Shown: in pieces, positions 12,207-24,500 of the stretch
How positions within the stretch are numbered: the first letter of the stretch is position 1
How the letters are laid out: each line of letters starts with the position of its first letter
DNA from: Phorcus lineatus
Taxonomy: Eukaryota; Mollusca; Gastropoda; Trochida; Trochidae
DNA length: 64,000 bases
Direction: 5' to 3'
Assembly: GCA_921293015.1 (NCBI GenBank)
Contig: OV121092.1
Span: forward strand, 47,081,064 to 47,145,063
Translations under genes and position numbers: made by a program
Notes under the pieces: model-generated
The model's database searches: none
What the model was told of the DNA's origin: nothing
What the model saw: only the letters and a program-made list of their open reading frames with translations

Positions 12207-14407
12207 GTTCTCAGACCACTGACCCTGGCATATACATCACCTCGACCATCGTCAAGCCCAGTGTGTGATGCATCGGCCGGGATCAGCTGTTGGACACGTA
12301 ACTACAGTAATCACATAATAAACCATCAACCGAACTCCATCGTCATTTCCTCTCCTGGCTCACGTGGAAATATTAAAGAAACTTTTCATGCGCAAAATTC
12401 CTATTCATCACAGAGGACTAGTCCTCTTTAAATATGAATGTCATTCAAAGCCTGTCAGGTAGGTCACTCCAAATGCAAAGGAATAGATTGCTTAAATGGA
12501 ATAAATACATCCCCAAATATTAATCAAGTTTCGACATTTAAAATGTTGTGTATAGTCTTAAGAACCTAAATCCCATTTCAGGTTTACCTCAAGACATAAT
12601 TGATTAACGGTTTTTAAAAATCTATAAACGAGTCTATTTCTCTATTGATATCACCTGTTTCGAGGTTTTCAAAATGGTCCTTTAATTCATATATTTGATC
12701 AGGGGTGTTCAACATAATGTCGATATAGATACATATCATCTCAAGTAATTTGAAATTGATATTGATAAGGCTCCTGGTAAGGGTAAACAGGTTTGATAAC
12801 TTATAACATGATTGGAAGGTACTCAGTTTAATTGTGGTCAAACCGTAACTTCCTCTACTTTCTGTATTTGGTAAATAACACCAAGTTGAAAGTTGTTGGT
12901 GAGTAGGCGAAGTCGCCCACATGAAATATAAGACACATATGATTGGATCAAATATGCAATATATATCTAATCCTCAGCGAGACCTACGTTATAAAGTTAA
13001 ATGTATTCAATGTGTGTACATGAAAATCATCTTTTTGACATCAACCGACAGTGATTCCGTATATTAAAGAATTAATAATAGGCTCCTGTTCCATAGAAAA
13101 GACTGAACGACTGATTAGAGGGGATGTCATAATGGTTGAAAACAAGTGTCAAAGTCTCTTGAAAGAAGGGTATAATTCCGACATTCCCACTCTATTGTTT
13201 CTACCTCTGCCGTTAACGATGAATATTGCACAAAATTGTTTAGAGTTTCAAGCCTGATACACTGGCACTATAGTTTTATTCTTCTTTAAAATGGTTAACG
13301 TTAACTTTGCTCTTTGTTCGTATTCATAAGCAAATACGCTGTGGTAATTGAGTAGCTGACAAAACGAACAATCCATTCTTTAACCCTTGTGGTGAATTTT
13401 AAATCTATTGTCATCTTAATACCATAACATCACTTTTTTATTTACTCCTCTCAGTTTTCCCTTGAATGGTTTAAAGTAATTAAAAAAGGTTACTGCGCAA
13501 AAGAGAAACTGATCAAGACGTGTTATTTGGTTACAGTTGTAGTTACAGACAACAATTTCGTTTCCCAGGCCACATCGAATGATATCGATATTTTGATTAT
13601 ATGCTGTCTGGTCACAGCTAACCATATGTCAGGCATATCAAATTCTGAAATATGTATCTAAAATAGTGTAATTAGCAGGAACATTGATTATATGCCAATG
13701 TGTCAAGTAAGTATCGAGAGCAGATTTCACTACAATAAACGAACGTTCTGGTCCGATAACGCGGCTTTATCTTTATATTTGGAAGTGAAACCACTCACAG
13801 ATACTTCAGAACCTAAATCCCATTGCATTTACGAAGAGGTTATTTCCTTATTTCACAGTAAACGACTTAATTCTATTTCCGTAAATGTACTAATGTAAAA
13901 AGTTTTGTTGAGGCCCGGTTCACGTCATTACACGACATATATCGAATTGAAGTTATGTTACATGCGGGTATAACGTTAAAGTTTCGTTACCTTAAAGCTT
14001 GGTTTATGTTAAATATAGTATCTGCTGCTAGACGAACTAGTCACCAGGTCCGTGACATTATATTCACGCACACCAGTACGAAACAGATACAAGTCTAACG
14101 TCAGCTTAAGCCAAGAACTCGATATTATCCCTCTGTGTATGTTTAAGAAAAGCCATTTTATCTCATATGTAAATACCATTGGCCTATGTGCATTCCCACG
14201 ACGTCCGTCATGGGGTATTAAGGACATGAACAACTCTTCTGAATGTTCTGATTTTCCTGCTTCACGTTTAGATAACAAGTTCCATGTATATACTGGTCAT
14301 AACAAATTGTGGCCAAAACATGTTGTGACATCCGATACCAACAACCTAATGTTAAGACCCTAGATCATAGGAGCCTAACAGCTACTTTTGCACACCACAA
14401 TTCCTGA
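12207..14407. other. No confident gene; two weak open frames
   Basis: A minus-strand frame at 12614-12922 ends ETGDINREIDSFIDF and has no clear homologue. A plus-strand frame at 13692-13898 contains CQVSIESR and NAALSLYLEVKP, which loosely recall Ig strands F and G. Both are within chance expectation and lack convincing splice sites. The 14010-14360 stretch is open on both strands and gives no usable signal. Confidence 0.4.
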
Positions 14408-14692
14408 GAATTACGCACAGGCTCGGACAGAGTGGAGGAATGTTCTTTAATGAATAAACGGTTGGTTACTGATCTCAATCGGTCTCCATTAAAGAAAGAT
14501 AAACAGAAAGTGGTAAATTTGTTTGTGCTTGCACTCGCGATGGTTGTTCCATTGCCCCTCTTTATAGTACAAATCTTTATAACGCTTCTTTTGTTGACGA
14601 GTGCTGTGTGCAAAACAATTTTTAAGTTTGGAAGTTTTTGTATAACCAGTTCAAGTAGACTTCCTTTTAATATGCAAATCACATTCTGCTAA
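14408..14692 (+). CDS. Candidate exon with one long hydrophobic segment
   Basis: An open frame reads to a TAA at 14690, with a possible acceptor (CTCGGACAG) at about 14422-14430. A basic stretch (LKKDKQK) is followed by about 34 hydrophobic residues beginning VVNLFVLALAMVVPL, then a short tail with two cysteines. This would be a transmembrane helix with its basic side towards the N-terminus, as in a type II membrane protein. No family is recognised, and the same DNA is open on the minus strand, so chance is a real alternative. Confidence 0.2.
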   Translation, partial: ELRTGSDRVEECSLMNKRLVTDLNRSPLKKDKQKVVNLFVLALAMVVPLPLFIVQIFITLLLLTSAVCKTIFKFGSFCITSSSRLPFNMQITFC

Positions 14693-15984
14693 TTGCATGA
14701 AAGGAAATGACGATTAAATTGATGTATGACGAAATTGTCATAGTCCTAATGAAATAGATCTTATTAAATGACATATTCATATGAACAAAACTGCCAGATA
14801 CTGCGTTGATTATCCCGGAAGACCAATGAATTCTGGTTCATATATCTATGTACATGTATTAAGAAAAATGATATTCACAGAAAGCGAACTATAACCCTAC
14901 ATAACCTTCGGAATGACGTCAAACCGTCCCTAATGACCCTGAAAAGGTATTGATGAAGATTAATAGGTGGGTTAGTTACAAAATATGCGCCTTCCTCTAT
15001 CCGTAGCTGTCAACTGATAGTTTCAGGAGGGGAAAACTACACGTGGTGTTATCAGTTAGATAATGATTTCCTCCTTAAGTGTTATACACATGTTGTGTAA
15101 TAGGACAGTTTATGAGCAAATGTGTATGCTTAGAACAGAGTTAAGCTCTCACATGTGTTAATTCTAAATTTTAATTTTGAAGAAAATGAGCTTCGGTCTT
15201 TGATTTTCACCGAAAACATTCGGATTATATTAAGTTATTGACTAACGAACGGGATTTTTTGTAGCTTTGCGTCTACTGTATTTCAATCATAAAGGCGCAA
15301 ATAAGGTCACACTTACAAAAATAGCGTCCCACGCAACCTTTGCCAGGTACCCAAAGTTAATGCTGGATGGGCGGGTGCGTTTTGTGTTGTCTCTACCCAG
15401 AGATATACTGTGAGTGTGTCCAATCATTATCTAAGTGGGTCAGTGAATATTCAATCACTTTCCTTATCTTCTTATATACCGTATAATATTGTCACTGATC
15501 TTTCGCACAATATCATTGATCATATCTAAAGACGGTGCATAAATACATGGACTAACGTAAACGTACATTTCAAGTTTTAAAAACATCAAGGAATGTACAA
15601 CTAAGTATGAATTACTACAATCTAGAAGTAGAAATGATTCTTACACTGTCTCAGGAAAAATAGGTTTTTTTACGATCACTGTTTACAGAGATTTTAAGGA
15701 AATTATTGCTTTATCAAATAACATAATATACAGGCGCAAGTAATAAAATGAACGATTATGGAAAGAGAAACGTAAAAACAACATGTGTGAAGAATACACA
15801 GGATACTGTTTAGAAGCAAAGACTTCCTTTTCTTATGAAGTACGATACTGTAAATCTATAGAGTTACTCCAAGTTAAGAAAGCATAATAACTGGGATTGT
15901 GTTTCAAGCAAATGCATTTTTACCCACTCACTTTATACAGTTTACAAGTTACCTTCTTTAACGTGAAAGTAATTCAACGACTCT
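14693..15984. other. No recognisable feature
   Basis: AT-rich sequence. No supported feature. Confidence 0.5.
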
Positions 15985-15993
15985 AGATTCTAC

Positions 15994-16154
15994 CATCCTG
16001 CTAAATCAACGTATAAGAATCCGCTCTCGCTCCTTCTTAATACCCTGATCTCTTTCAAGCCAAATACATCGTACGGCTGGATCGGCTTGATATTGACCTG
16101 GAAGAACTGTTGATTTTGCAGGATGCGTTGATCCTGCGTTGTGTTAGCAGGATG
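15994..16154 (+). mobile_element. Short inverted-repeat element, copy 2 (161 bp, internally deleted)
   Basis: Same family and orientation as the 298-bp copy at 11900. The left arm is well kept (CATCCTGCTAAATCAACGTA). Most of the interior and right arm are missing, but the terminal CAGGATG is retained. The flanks are AGATTCTAC (15985-15993) and AGACTCCAC (16155-16163), a 9-bp duplication with two transitions. An internal small palindrome, GCAGGAT to ATCCTGC, sits near the right end. Confidence 0.8.
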
Positions 16155-16163
16155 AGACTCCAC

Positions 16164-17464
16164 ATTACCAGAGATTCGTAACTTTCGTGTGCTGATATGT
16201 ACATATGATGTTTATGACCTTAAAACAGAAATAAACTCGTACTTCTTTGTTAATTATAAACGTGTTCCCAATCCGTCTGCTGATAATGTTTGGTAAATTT
16301 TCAGAATGGTCTCTATCACATCGTCTGTATTTACTGGTCGTTTATAGCCATTACGTTCTGAATTATTTATCTGTGAATACGAAAAGCAATAAACAATTGT
16401 ATACATCTGATTGGAGTCAGAACTGCATTTTTTACGTGGCCATTTTATATACATATGAAAGGTATTTAATTTAAAAACATCTCCAGCTTGGACATAAAAG
16501 AAATCTAAAGTTTGGCCTGCATTACATGACTGTACCCATTATATACGACAATATATGACAATTACAAGCTGTAATTCATACTCAGCATATACTTTATATA
16601 TATAGACACACACGCGAAGTAATTATAATTTTTATTAAAACTGAAAATGATGTATGGCAAAACGTGAATTATTTTGAAGTTTTAAAACAGCGAAGGTGAG
16701 AATAACTTGGTAAAACATTCCTCATTTAAAAGCAGTGGTGTATATTTCGTTTGAAATAATAAAAAGAAGTACCAATATCGAAACGAAGACTTTTCTACAG
16801 GTGCCAATTACCACTACCGTACAGACAGTAACTCGTAAATTGCTATAGTGTTCCTGTTTGTAAACCTAAGGATTTGGTTTGAAATATTGCAAAATCCTTA
16901 TATGCAAAGGAGAAGGATATATAGAAAAATAGAAAACATTTTAGCTGCAGTAGCGGGGAAATACATGAATGATATACATATACCTGTATTTATGTCTAAT
17001 ACAATGATTGGTAAATCGATACATTGTAACGTACAAAACACGGCCTAGACTGAAGTTTGTAGATGATCACGACGTGAAACATTACTCATGTGATTAGAAC
17101 TTATGAAGGGTTTGAGATATTACAGGTAGTAACAAAAGTATTAAAAATGGTGCGTGTATGTACAAGGAATGTACCTTTCATATCATTCAATTTTTATACA
17201 AAAATAATTCATATATAGAGAGGAAACAAAATTTCACTCTACCTGTGTCTTTACGGAATACAAAACATTGCTTTTGGTATTATGTATTGTGTATAAACAG
17301 ATCTACATTGTAGTTTGGAAACACACGAAACAGTACTTATGTATTGTTCGAAATATTGATAACAGCGACGAAAATATAACACAGGTGTGTTTGTTTATAT
17401 TCAATACGATTCAAACATTAATTGGTTAATCTATTAATTGAAGATATCATTAGGCAAGCCTTAC
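16164..17464. other. Mostly empty; possible short minus-strand exon
   Basis: The one point of note is a minus-strand frame of 50 codons plus stop at 16254-16406, directly after a possible acceptor (CCAATCAG). It would be in phase with the donor of the first exon at 17465-17542 and would encode a small hydrophilic tail ending TLSADGLGTRL. Support is weak. The rest shows nothing. Confidence 0.25.
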
Positions 17465-17542
17465 CTGTTGAGAGGTTGAGAGACACGTTGAGAAGAGAAT
17501 GGCTTTGTAAATCCACATCAGGTTATCACTGACCCGCCCCAT
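17465..17542 (-). CDS. First coding exon, signal peptide, unknown protein
   Basis: On the minus strand an ATG in an ideal context (ACCATGG) opens 26 codons. They read MGRVSDNLMWIYKAILFSTC and then LSTSQQ, followed at once by the donor CAG|GTAAGG (intron starts at 17464). The charged start, hydrophobic core and small polar end look like a secretory signal peptide, and the intron is phase 0. The DNA upstream (17543 to about 17850) is richer in GC than its surroundings and could be the 5' untranslated exon. Following exons should lie below 17464 and are not confidently identified. The protein family cannot be named from the signal peptide. The arrangement repeats at 19799-19932 on the same strand, which suggests neighbouring small secreted or receptor genes. 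Confidence 0.5.
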
Positions 17543-18167
17543 GGTGTCAGTGCTTCTCTTCCACACACTAATCACGACTATACTGGTGCTCCGAGATGTT
17601 CTCTATCCGCGTCCAAGACGTCATAATCCCCTCTGATCAGCCAGATAGAGACGCACACCAAGACACTGATCTTTTCTGTAGTCACAGGATCTCCAACCAG
17701 TCGCACAAACTGTTATCAAGTCAGGGTACAGACACACGTCCTTCCAGTAGCCAAACAAACTCCCTCGTGGTAGGTGAATATCCAAAGCAGTCACAGAGTC
17801 ACAGAAACGTTTCTGTAGTCACCCAACCCGTAACAATATAAAGTGAAAGGAAGTTATGTGATCAATGGCTAACATTTACAACGATGTTTAAAGCAGTGGA
17901 TATTGACCATCAGCTAGGGTGTCTGAACATGATCTCTCCACAGTTTATAATCAATAGTCAGGCGTTGTCATATTGACTTTTGAAAGTGAAAAGAAACATT
18001 TAACGCTCCTTAAACAAACGCACTTGACTTCGATCAGAAACCTATACCACTCCGCCTCCCATAACACACGTCAACACTCTGTTATCGTTTACAGAAATCT
18101 GCGAAGGGGGTTCCTATAACCACGGAGAGAGACTAGGATTCCATATCGCCTGGTAATGAAAGGCGCT

Positions 18168-18416
18168 TTAATTACCCCGTGTTTCAGGCTCTACCGTACA
18201 TATAGGTCCCAGCTGATTCTCCGGGTCTCTACTGACAGCATTTGTAAAAACGGAATCAGCGGAAGGTACTGCATCAGGTAGGGTACCTAGCGTGGTCTGT
18301 AGTGTCGGTACCATAAGCCCGGAGGGACCAACTAAAAGTGTTCTCAATATAAACGAAATGGTCTTGTATAAAGGTTCCAAGGTAGTTAGCTTTTTACCAA
18401 CTGCGTTATGTCTCCA
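18168..18416 (-). CDS. Candidate terminal exon, Ser/Thr/Pro-rich tail
   Basis: On the minus strand an acceptor (ATATATTTACAG) is followed by 82 open codons and TAA. A moderately hydrophobic stretch (LYKTISFILRTLLVGPSG) precedes a Thr/Pro/Ser-rich tail (TLQTTLGTLPDAVPSADSVF, then ENQLGPICTVEPETRGN). The base composition is closer to 50% GC than the neighbourhood. It lies downstream, in minus-strand sense, of the first exon at 19799-19932 and upstream of the one at 17465-17542. It could therefore close the first of two head-to-tail genes. Phase compatibility with the 19.9-kb exon was not established. No domain is recognised. Confidence 0.3.
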   Translation of the reverse strand, partial: WRHNAVGKKLTTLEPLYKTISFILRTLLVGPSGLMVPTLQTTLGTLPDAVPSADSVFTNAVSRDPENQLGPICTVEPETRGN

Positions 18417-18668
18417 CTGTAAATATATGTGAAGCAATGTGCGTCTTACCTAGTGCTGCAGTAGTTAATCAAAGAATCCTGGTTTTCAGTTCGGAGGATT
18501 GTCATCTATAAGCTGACTGTAGACTTGGTAATGCAAAGGCATAAAGCTGTGTCATGTGGAATCATACCAGAAGTTCTGGCAGCTACTGTCAGACGATGGC
18601 AGGCGGGAATCCCAGGAGATATGCGCTCTAGTATCAGTCTCGGCTTTCTTATGAATCGCAATTGTTCT

Positions 18669-18687
18669 GGGGGGGGGGGGGGGGGGG
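18669..18687 (+). repeat. Poly(G) run of 19
   Basis: An uninterrupted G tract. Read on the minus strand it is a C tract followed by AG, which would also make an unusual all-C polypyrimidine tract for a splice acceptor. Confidence 0.95.
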
Positions 18688-19309
18688 TTATGTGTAAAGC
18701 AGACGAACACTTTGTTTCATGTTTTTACTGGCGGTTTTCTAATGCAGTGATCCATATAAGCTATTGTTCCCTCACTTAAGGTATTGATTGATTGTAATTT
18801 TAAGTCACCAAGGCAGTAAAACATCACATTGTCTTTATCTTCAGGTATTCCAAATATAAGAAGTGGTGTCGGTATGATTATGAATATTCCTTATAATAAT
18901 TTCCCTATCTCTATGCTATACGAGTATTTTCTCTGAGAGCAATTTGATTGCCTTCAAATTGCATTTAAGTTGGTAACATAGTCAGTATTATTTTGCTGCT
19001 TACTTTTGACAACTTCAAGATCTCTTCTGTAGGGTAAGCGCTTCGGAAGTCTTGTATTGTCTCATTTATAAGGTAAGCTGCCAAGATTTGATATTGAAGG
19101 GCAGGCTAAGTCTGCTGTGTGCTGAACAATGCAAGGTATCCGTTACAGGGCAGTCACAGTCATAGTCCCCTGGTTCAGTAAAATCAATGCGTGTAGAGGA
19201 AACCTATTGGTATACTCAAAAGCACGCACCAATAAATATGTAAAACAGCATCAGTGAAACGTTCAATATGTACAAAAGAGTCTCGAGATTCCTTTCTTGA
19301 AATATAGGT

Positions 19310-19444
19310 CTATGTTTCACTCGTTGAGTATATATCTACAGAATTGGAGTCAATAAAGATATCGTCGATTCCTGGAGGCGGGACAGTAATCTGAAGGTAG
19401 TAATCTGGAGTCTCCTCTCCTAACGCGTTATCGTTTTGGGCAAT
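19310..19444 (-). CDS. Weak exon candidate between the signal-peptide exons
   Basis: A minus-strand open stretch contains NALGEETPDYYLQITVPPPG, reminiscent of the last strand of an Ig or FnIII domain, or of a tyrosine-bearing cytoplasmic tail. Possible splice sites are poor (GCGTTAG upstream, TCT|GTAGAT downstream). It would belong to the same minus-strand gene as 19799-19932. Listed because of its position and composition; a chance frame is the main alternative. Confidence 0.15.
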   Translation of the reverse strand: MAQNDNALGEETPDYYLQITVPPPGIDDIFIDSNSVDIYSTSET

Positions 19445-19798
19445 TTATGCGAGATGGATTTATTTTGGCAGGTAGCGTAAAAGAGAAAGGAATCCTCCTT
19501 TAAAATCCCGTGTCCTCTCTTACAAAAGTTAATGTCTTGTTTTTATCATAAAGATAGAGTGTCTCCAATTGATTAGTATGAAGCAGTAATATAAGAATGT
19601 ACCAGTGACATCTGTCAAGTAGAATGTAGAGTGATGTATCACCGTCGATATCTGTCAGATAGCATCAGTGGTATCGTGGATACTCTCAAGGTAAAATCTA
19701 TGAGAATTAACGTCGATCCCTCCAAGAGTGAACTAAGGACGGCATCCACAGATCAGCAGCTAGCAGCTAGCGTTGTCAATCCGAATAGGCTATCTCAC

Positions 19799-19932
19799 CA
19801 GGACGTCCTGTAGACTGGAGACTTGATAGACGTAGAGCCCCGCATGTCTGCCCTGAAGCATGAGAAGCATGTATGAGCGGCAGCATAGCAAACATAATAC
19901 GCCAGCAGTACCGAGGACCTAGTGGAACTCAT
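19799..19932 (-). CDS. First coding exon, signal peptide, unknown protein
   Basis: On the minus strand an ATG (AGCGATGAG) opens 44 codons plus two bases to the donor TG|GTGAGA (intron from 19798 downwards). The product begins MSSTRSSVLLAYYVCYAAA and then HTCFSCFRADMRG. This is a typical secretory signal: a basic N-region, a hydrophobic core, and small residues before the likely cleavage site. Several cysteines follow and the exon ends SPVYRTS. All three minus frames are open here, so the choice rests on the ATG and signal peptide. The next exon is not identified with certainty. Its strand and exon type match 17465-17542, although the sequences are not obviously alike. Confidence 0.4.
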
Positions 19933-20509
19933 CGCTGGTGTTTACTCGCCTAGCATGTGAGTGATTGGCTCTCCATGACTTCTGCTGTTGTTTACTAACG
20001 CTCAACTGACCCTTCAACATATGTGTCTTCCGTATTTCACGGTTATTACTTCTTCGATCTCTATTATGTCCTGCTATTGTATCGACTGATCTGTTTGAAG
20101 TAGAACAATACAAAAAATACGTTCCCTTTAATGCACAAGTACAGATTAGTCCTTCCATCTATCCTTCTAACGAATGGAAATAAGAAAATTGGAAATATTG
20201 CTGATATGATAAGCAGTTCGTTAGAATATATTAACAAATTGTTCTTAATGCATCGGCTAAAAAGTGTTTGCACTATACTGTTATAACACAATCAAGAACG
20301 CAGAAAAAACCCATTCCAATGTATGGTTTGACCTCTTCGAGTGACGAATTGCCGGCACCGTTTTGAGAAAAACAATTAAAAGGTTAATTACACTCTCTTG
20401 AGAATGCATGCACTGACAATAAAAATTAATTAAATAAAAACATACTTTTAACAGGAGTGAAAAACTACTACACTTTCTGTTTGACTTTTACGTACAACGA
20501 GTTCCGAAT

Positions 20510-20841
20510 CATCCTGCTAGATCGGCATATATGAATCCGCACCCGCTCCTTCCTTATACCCTGATCACTTTTAAGCCAAAACCCTCGTATCGCTAGCTAT
20601 CTTACAAGCCAATGAGACGACTCATATTCAGCAACAGGGGCACAACCCGGATGAAAAAATCCTTTGACTTTGACTGGTAGCTTCAAGGTCCTTAATTATC
20701 GACATTTCATTAGCTGAAAAAAACAAGGTGAGCATAGCCACGAATATCAAGCCGCCAGCCATACGAGTGATTTACTCCGAAAGAGATCAGGGTTTTAGGA
20801 AGGAGCGGGAGTGGATTCATATACGCTGATTTAGCAGGATT
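20510..20841 (-). mobile_element. Short inverted-repeat element, copy 3 (332 bp, inverted)
   Basis: Same family as 11900-12197, but the interior aligns in reverse orientation (for example the TTGATATTCGTGGCT and TTGCTGAAT phrases). It has CATCCTG at the left and CAGGATT at the right. The flanks are GTTCCGAAT (20501-20509) and GTTCTGAAT (20842-20850), a 9-bp duplication with one transition. The arms contain CCGCTCTCGCTCCTTCC-like and CCTGATC phrases. It is non-coding. Confidence 0.9.
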
Positions 20842-21384
20842 GTTCTGAATGCATTTATTATTTTTTATCTCAAGTTAGATTTTGACTTAAATATCTCTCA
20901 GGAATACTTGAATACAGTTTTATAGTATCACGGAGCAAATTGAGAAACAATACCTTTTGGTTCTATGAAAGTGTCATAAACTCCATCATTAGTTTCTGTA
21001 TCAGGATTCTGAAGTTATCTTAAGGACTTCACTTAATTTGTAATATATTATATTTGTAATATATTTGCTAAATATACGTTAAGCAAAATATATGCAATAT
21101 TATAGTGTTGTTTTGAAATTTTCGACAAAGTTTTATTCTGAAATTCGATCAAACTCTCAGGTTGTTTAAAGTTCGCCTTCCTTTCTCGTTAAATAGAAGA
21201 CGTCTACGAAGTCAATAGAATTGAAGTAGAATGAAAGAAGCCTCAGGCAAACAGTTCACATTAAACCAATACTTTACTTGTACATGCCGTTTAAAGTTGT
21301 ATCCGTTTCCAAAGGAAGAGCGAGGTAACGTGAGTCCTGCAAATTTATCAGTACAGAATTAGCGACCATACTGGAGTTGTTCAA

Positions 21385-21540
21385 CATCTATTTCTTCTCT
21401 ACGTGTAATTAGATGAAACCGACAGACAGCAGTCTTGTCTGAGGTAGAGAGGAATTTATCTCATTGAAGCTCGAAATGAGGAAACCCTCACTCTCACAAG
21501 TCTGCTATAAGAGACGGGGCTGTGATTTAATCACCGTAAG
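21385..21540. promoter_or_regulatory. Conserved stem-loop island, copy A
   Basis: The core contains GAAACCGACAGACAGCAGTC, identical in all three copies. CAGACA and TGTCTG can pair around a 7-base loop, and an outer TCTCTACG pairs imperfectly with GGTAGAGA. A palindromic GTGATTTAATCAC lies at 21522-21534. Conservation is much higher than in the flanks. The role is unknown: it could be a regulatory element, a structured untranslated exon or simply a young conversion tract. Confidence 0.55.
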
Positions 21541-24500
21541 GCCATTGACAATATAAATGGCTTCCAGATTATGTGAAGAAGATATATGTTCAATGACCAA
21601 GTAACTGGAATGAGAACCAATGTCACATCACTACTGATTTTGATATTATGAGTTTGTCCACAGAAGGATATTTGGAAAGCGTTGCTTTGATCAACTTAAT
21701 GATAGAAGATACCCTGCCTTAAATATTATGATTTTGCATTTGACTTACTAAACAGTTCCCCGATGAGGAAAATCAACTAATATATATCTTGTATTCTAAA
21801 CAAATTATTTAATGAGAAGGTTTTGATTTATTTAACAGAGGATGATTATCAAATGGGGATAATCGTTCAGCAAAATCTTGCTGCGTTTTCAAGATTGCCA
21901 TTGCACGCTTTCTTAAAATGCAAATTGAATAGTTGATGTTGCTGTTAGGGGATACTTAACGATTGACAGTGAAATACGAGTCGATTGGTATTTAAGAAAT
22001 AAGCACATTTGATCACAAAGTATCCATGTTTTTCATAGACAGAAGGGAAAGTTCAACAGTCGATTTAGTACTCCCAAACACTCAACTAAAATGGAATATT
22101 TTGTGATGAGGTTCTAGAAACATAAATTTCATCTGATTTAAGCATATATAAATTTACATATGCTTCATGTAAGCCTTTCATACAACACATTAACACATTA
22201 AGAATTCACACCAATATCTTTGTTCAACTTTTTTCCATTACTGGTGACATGGACGCCTAAGTGTTATGATTGGGAGACATAGTTTTTTTATTGCCTCCTT
22301 GTATTTAATTTGTAAGGAAGAAATCTTAGGAACCTCGAATGACAATTTGATTGAAGCAAACCTTACAAAGAAGGTGGAAGTGAATATGAAATAAAATTTG
22401 GCACTAAGTAATTCAAATTGTATATGAGAATGTATTACCATATTGAAAGTTCACTGGGAACGAAACGTGATTTTTTTGCGTCTAGTCGTTTTTCCCTTGA
22501 TTTTAAAAAGCACAAGACCACCTCCCTCAAATGTACCATAGCTACATAGCCTTCATCTTTCCGATTTTTAGGATACTTTTATTGAACATACAGTGGCTTA
22601 AAGATAGTCTAAGTTGGCATTGTATCCTCATCGTCCAAATATGATAAGCAATAATAACGATGATTGTTTCAGGGTACCAACGGGATAACTTACTGTATTA
22701 GACAAAACTTTATTGAAAAGTTCATATATAGATACTGAAAATTTTTTGAACAGATCCTGTAACTATCAAAAATACATTCTCATTTATTAATGTAGCGATC
22801 GTTTATCATACAGATGAAACAAAAATAACGTTGGGTTACCGTTATCAAATGGGGTATTGAATTTTAAAAAAGTCATTTTTTATGATAAGAAACAACGAAA
22901 TGACACTGTGATAGGTAAGTGCAAAATAATCTTTGTCAAATGATGAAAGGAAACATTAACTAATAATGAAGATTTAAAAATGTCTAGTATTTCATGTCTT
23001 TATATAAAACTCTGTTTTACATTCAGATCGTGACGAGATGAAAGGCTTAGGGCTATTCGAAACTTGTTTATAGTTTTCTTCTAAATGAGAGTTTTTGATG
23101 TCATACATTATTTCAAATGTCATCATTTGTCTCTTCAAGTGTATTTTGTCATAACCGCAGGGAGCAAGCTTAAACCGATCTATTTTCAATAAGCGCGGGT
23201 TATGACTGTAGAGTAAAAATTTCAACAACCTAGAGAGTATGATTTTTACAATATAAGGTACCTTTTAAGATGTAGCTATTATGAACTCCAGAAAAGCAAT
23301 ACTTTAAACTAGTTGTTCTTTGATAACATTAGTCAATAGAAAAGACAAATAATTACCTAAAATAAGGAACCGCCCTAGTTGAACAACCACTTTCTAAAGA
23401 TGATGTTGACAAGACGTATGCTTTAGCATAGACACGACTTCAGCCCTGCAAATGTATCGACTACTCCCATATCACTACAGTCAAAACTGAGAGGAGATGA
23501 TTTACTGAATGAAGCACCCCTAAATGGCAATAGCATGTTTTAATGCACAGTTTATAACGAGTCGCTTTGTCTTTGTATTAACTAGAGTAATGACTAGGAT
23601 AAGTACTTCTTTATTGAATAAGAAATAATAATTATATGTTGGGAAAAGAGCACAGTTGGTATGTTCCGCTATTCGTGCATCCATGAACATTCAAACTACC
23701 TGCAAGAGGGGACAAAGTCAATAATTCACCGTCCTGAGACGGTAATATAAGCAGTAATAATTACCACCGACTCACATGTTTCAGTTTTCCTTTGTCGTTT
23801 CCTGCTCGTTAGACTTTAGCTCTTGTTTTCCGCTTTCTTTAAAAAATATCATAGTTATCAATTTTCCTGATCACGTTTCTTTCACACATTCTAATAATGG
23901 AATGTGTCACAAGTTTTCTCTCTATAATATCAAACAACAGCGCAAATTGAAAATCAAAAGATTGTGTTCAAACGTACGCTTTATAGACAATTTAATAATG
24001 CACTAACCTTTTAAATAGTACTTCCAATTTCATCAACGTTTCCTCGAAATATTTTATTCATCTTGCATGGTTGTTTCGCTTATATCAGAACCAAGTACTT
24101 TCGGGAGATATTTTAGTTATTTAGTTTTTTCAGTTATTTCTTATATATTAGCTTCTCTGTCGTACAATTTTCACCTAACTTCAATTTTCATACACGGAAA
24201 CACTTCGAATGACTGATTCCAAATGGTGACATCTTGATAAAAAAAATAGCGCATTTGTTTCAAGAGAACAGATACAATATCTTGATATCTATCAGGCCAA
24301 ATGCATTCATACATTTTAATAGAATTTTGATATTTTATTGTTGTGACAATTTTCAACGTATATATATAAATGCATATGTTATCCCAGCAGGGGACTTCGG
24401 CTGTGCGATTAAGCAGTTTGGACATTTGTTGCCGGTGATAACTGACTTCTCTGGGAATTACCCATAGTAAATGTTAGACGAATTAACTATTGTGCAAACA

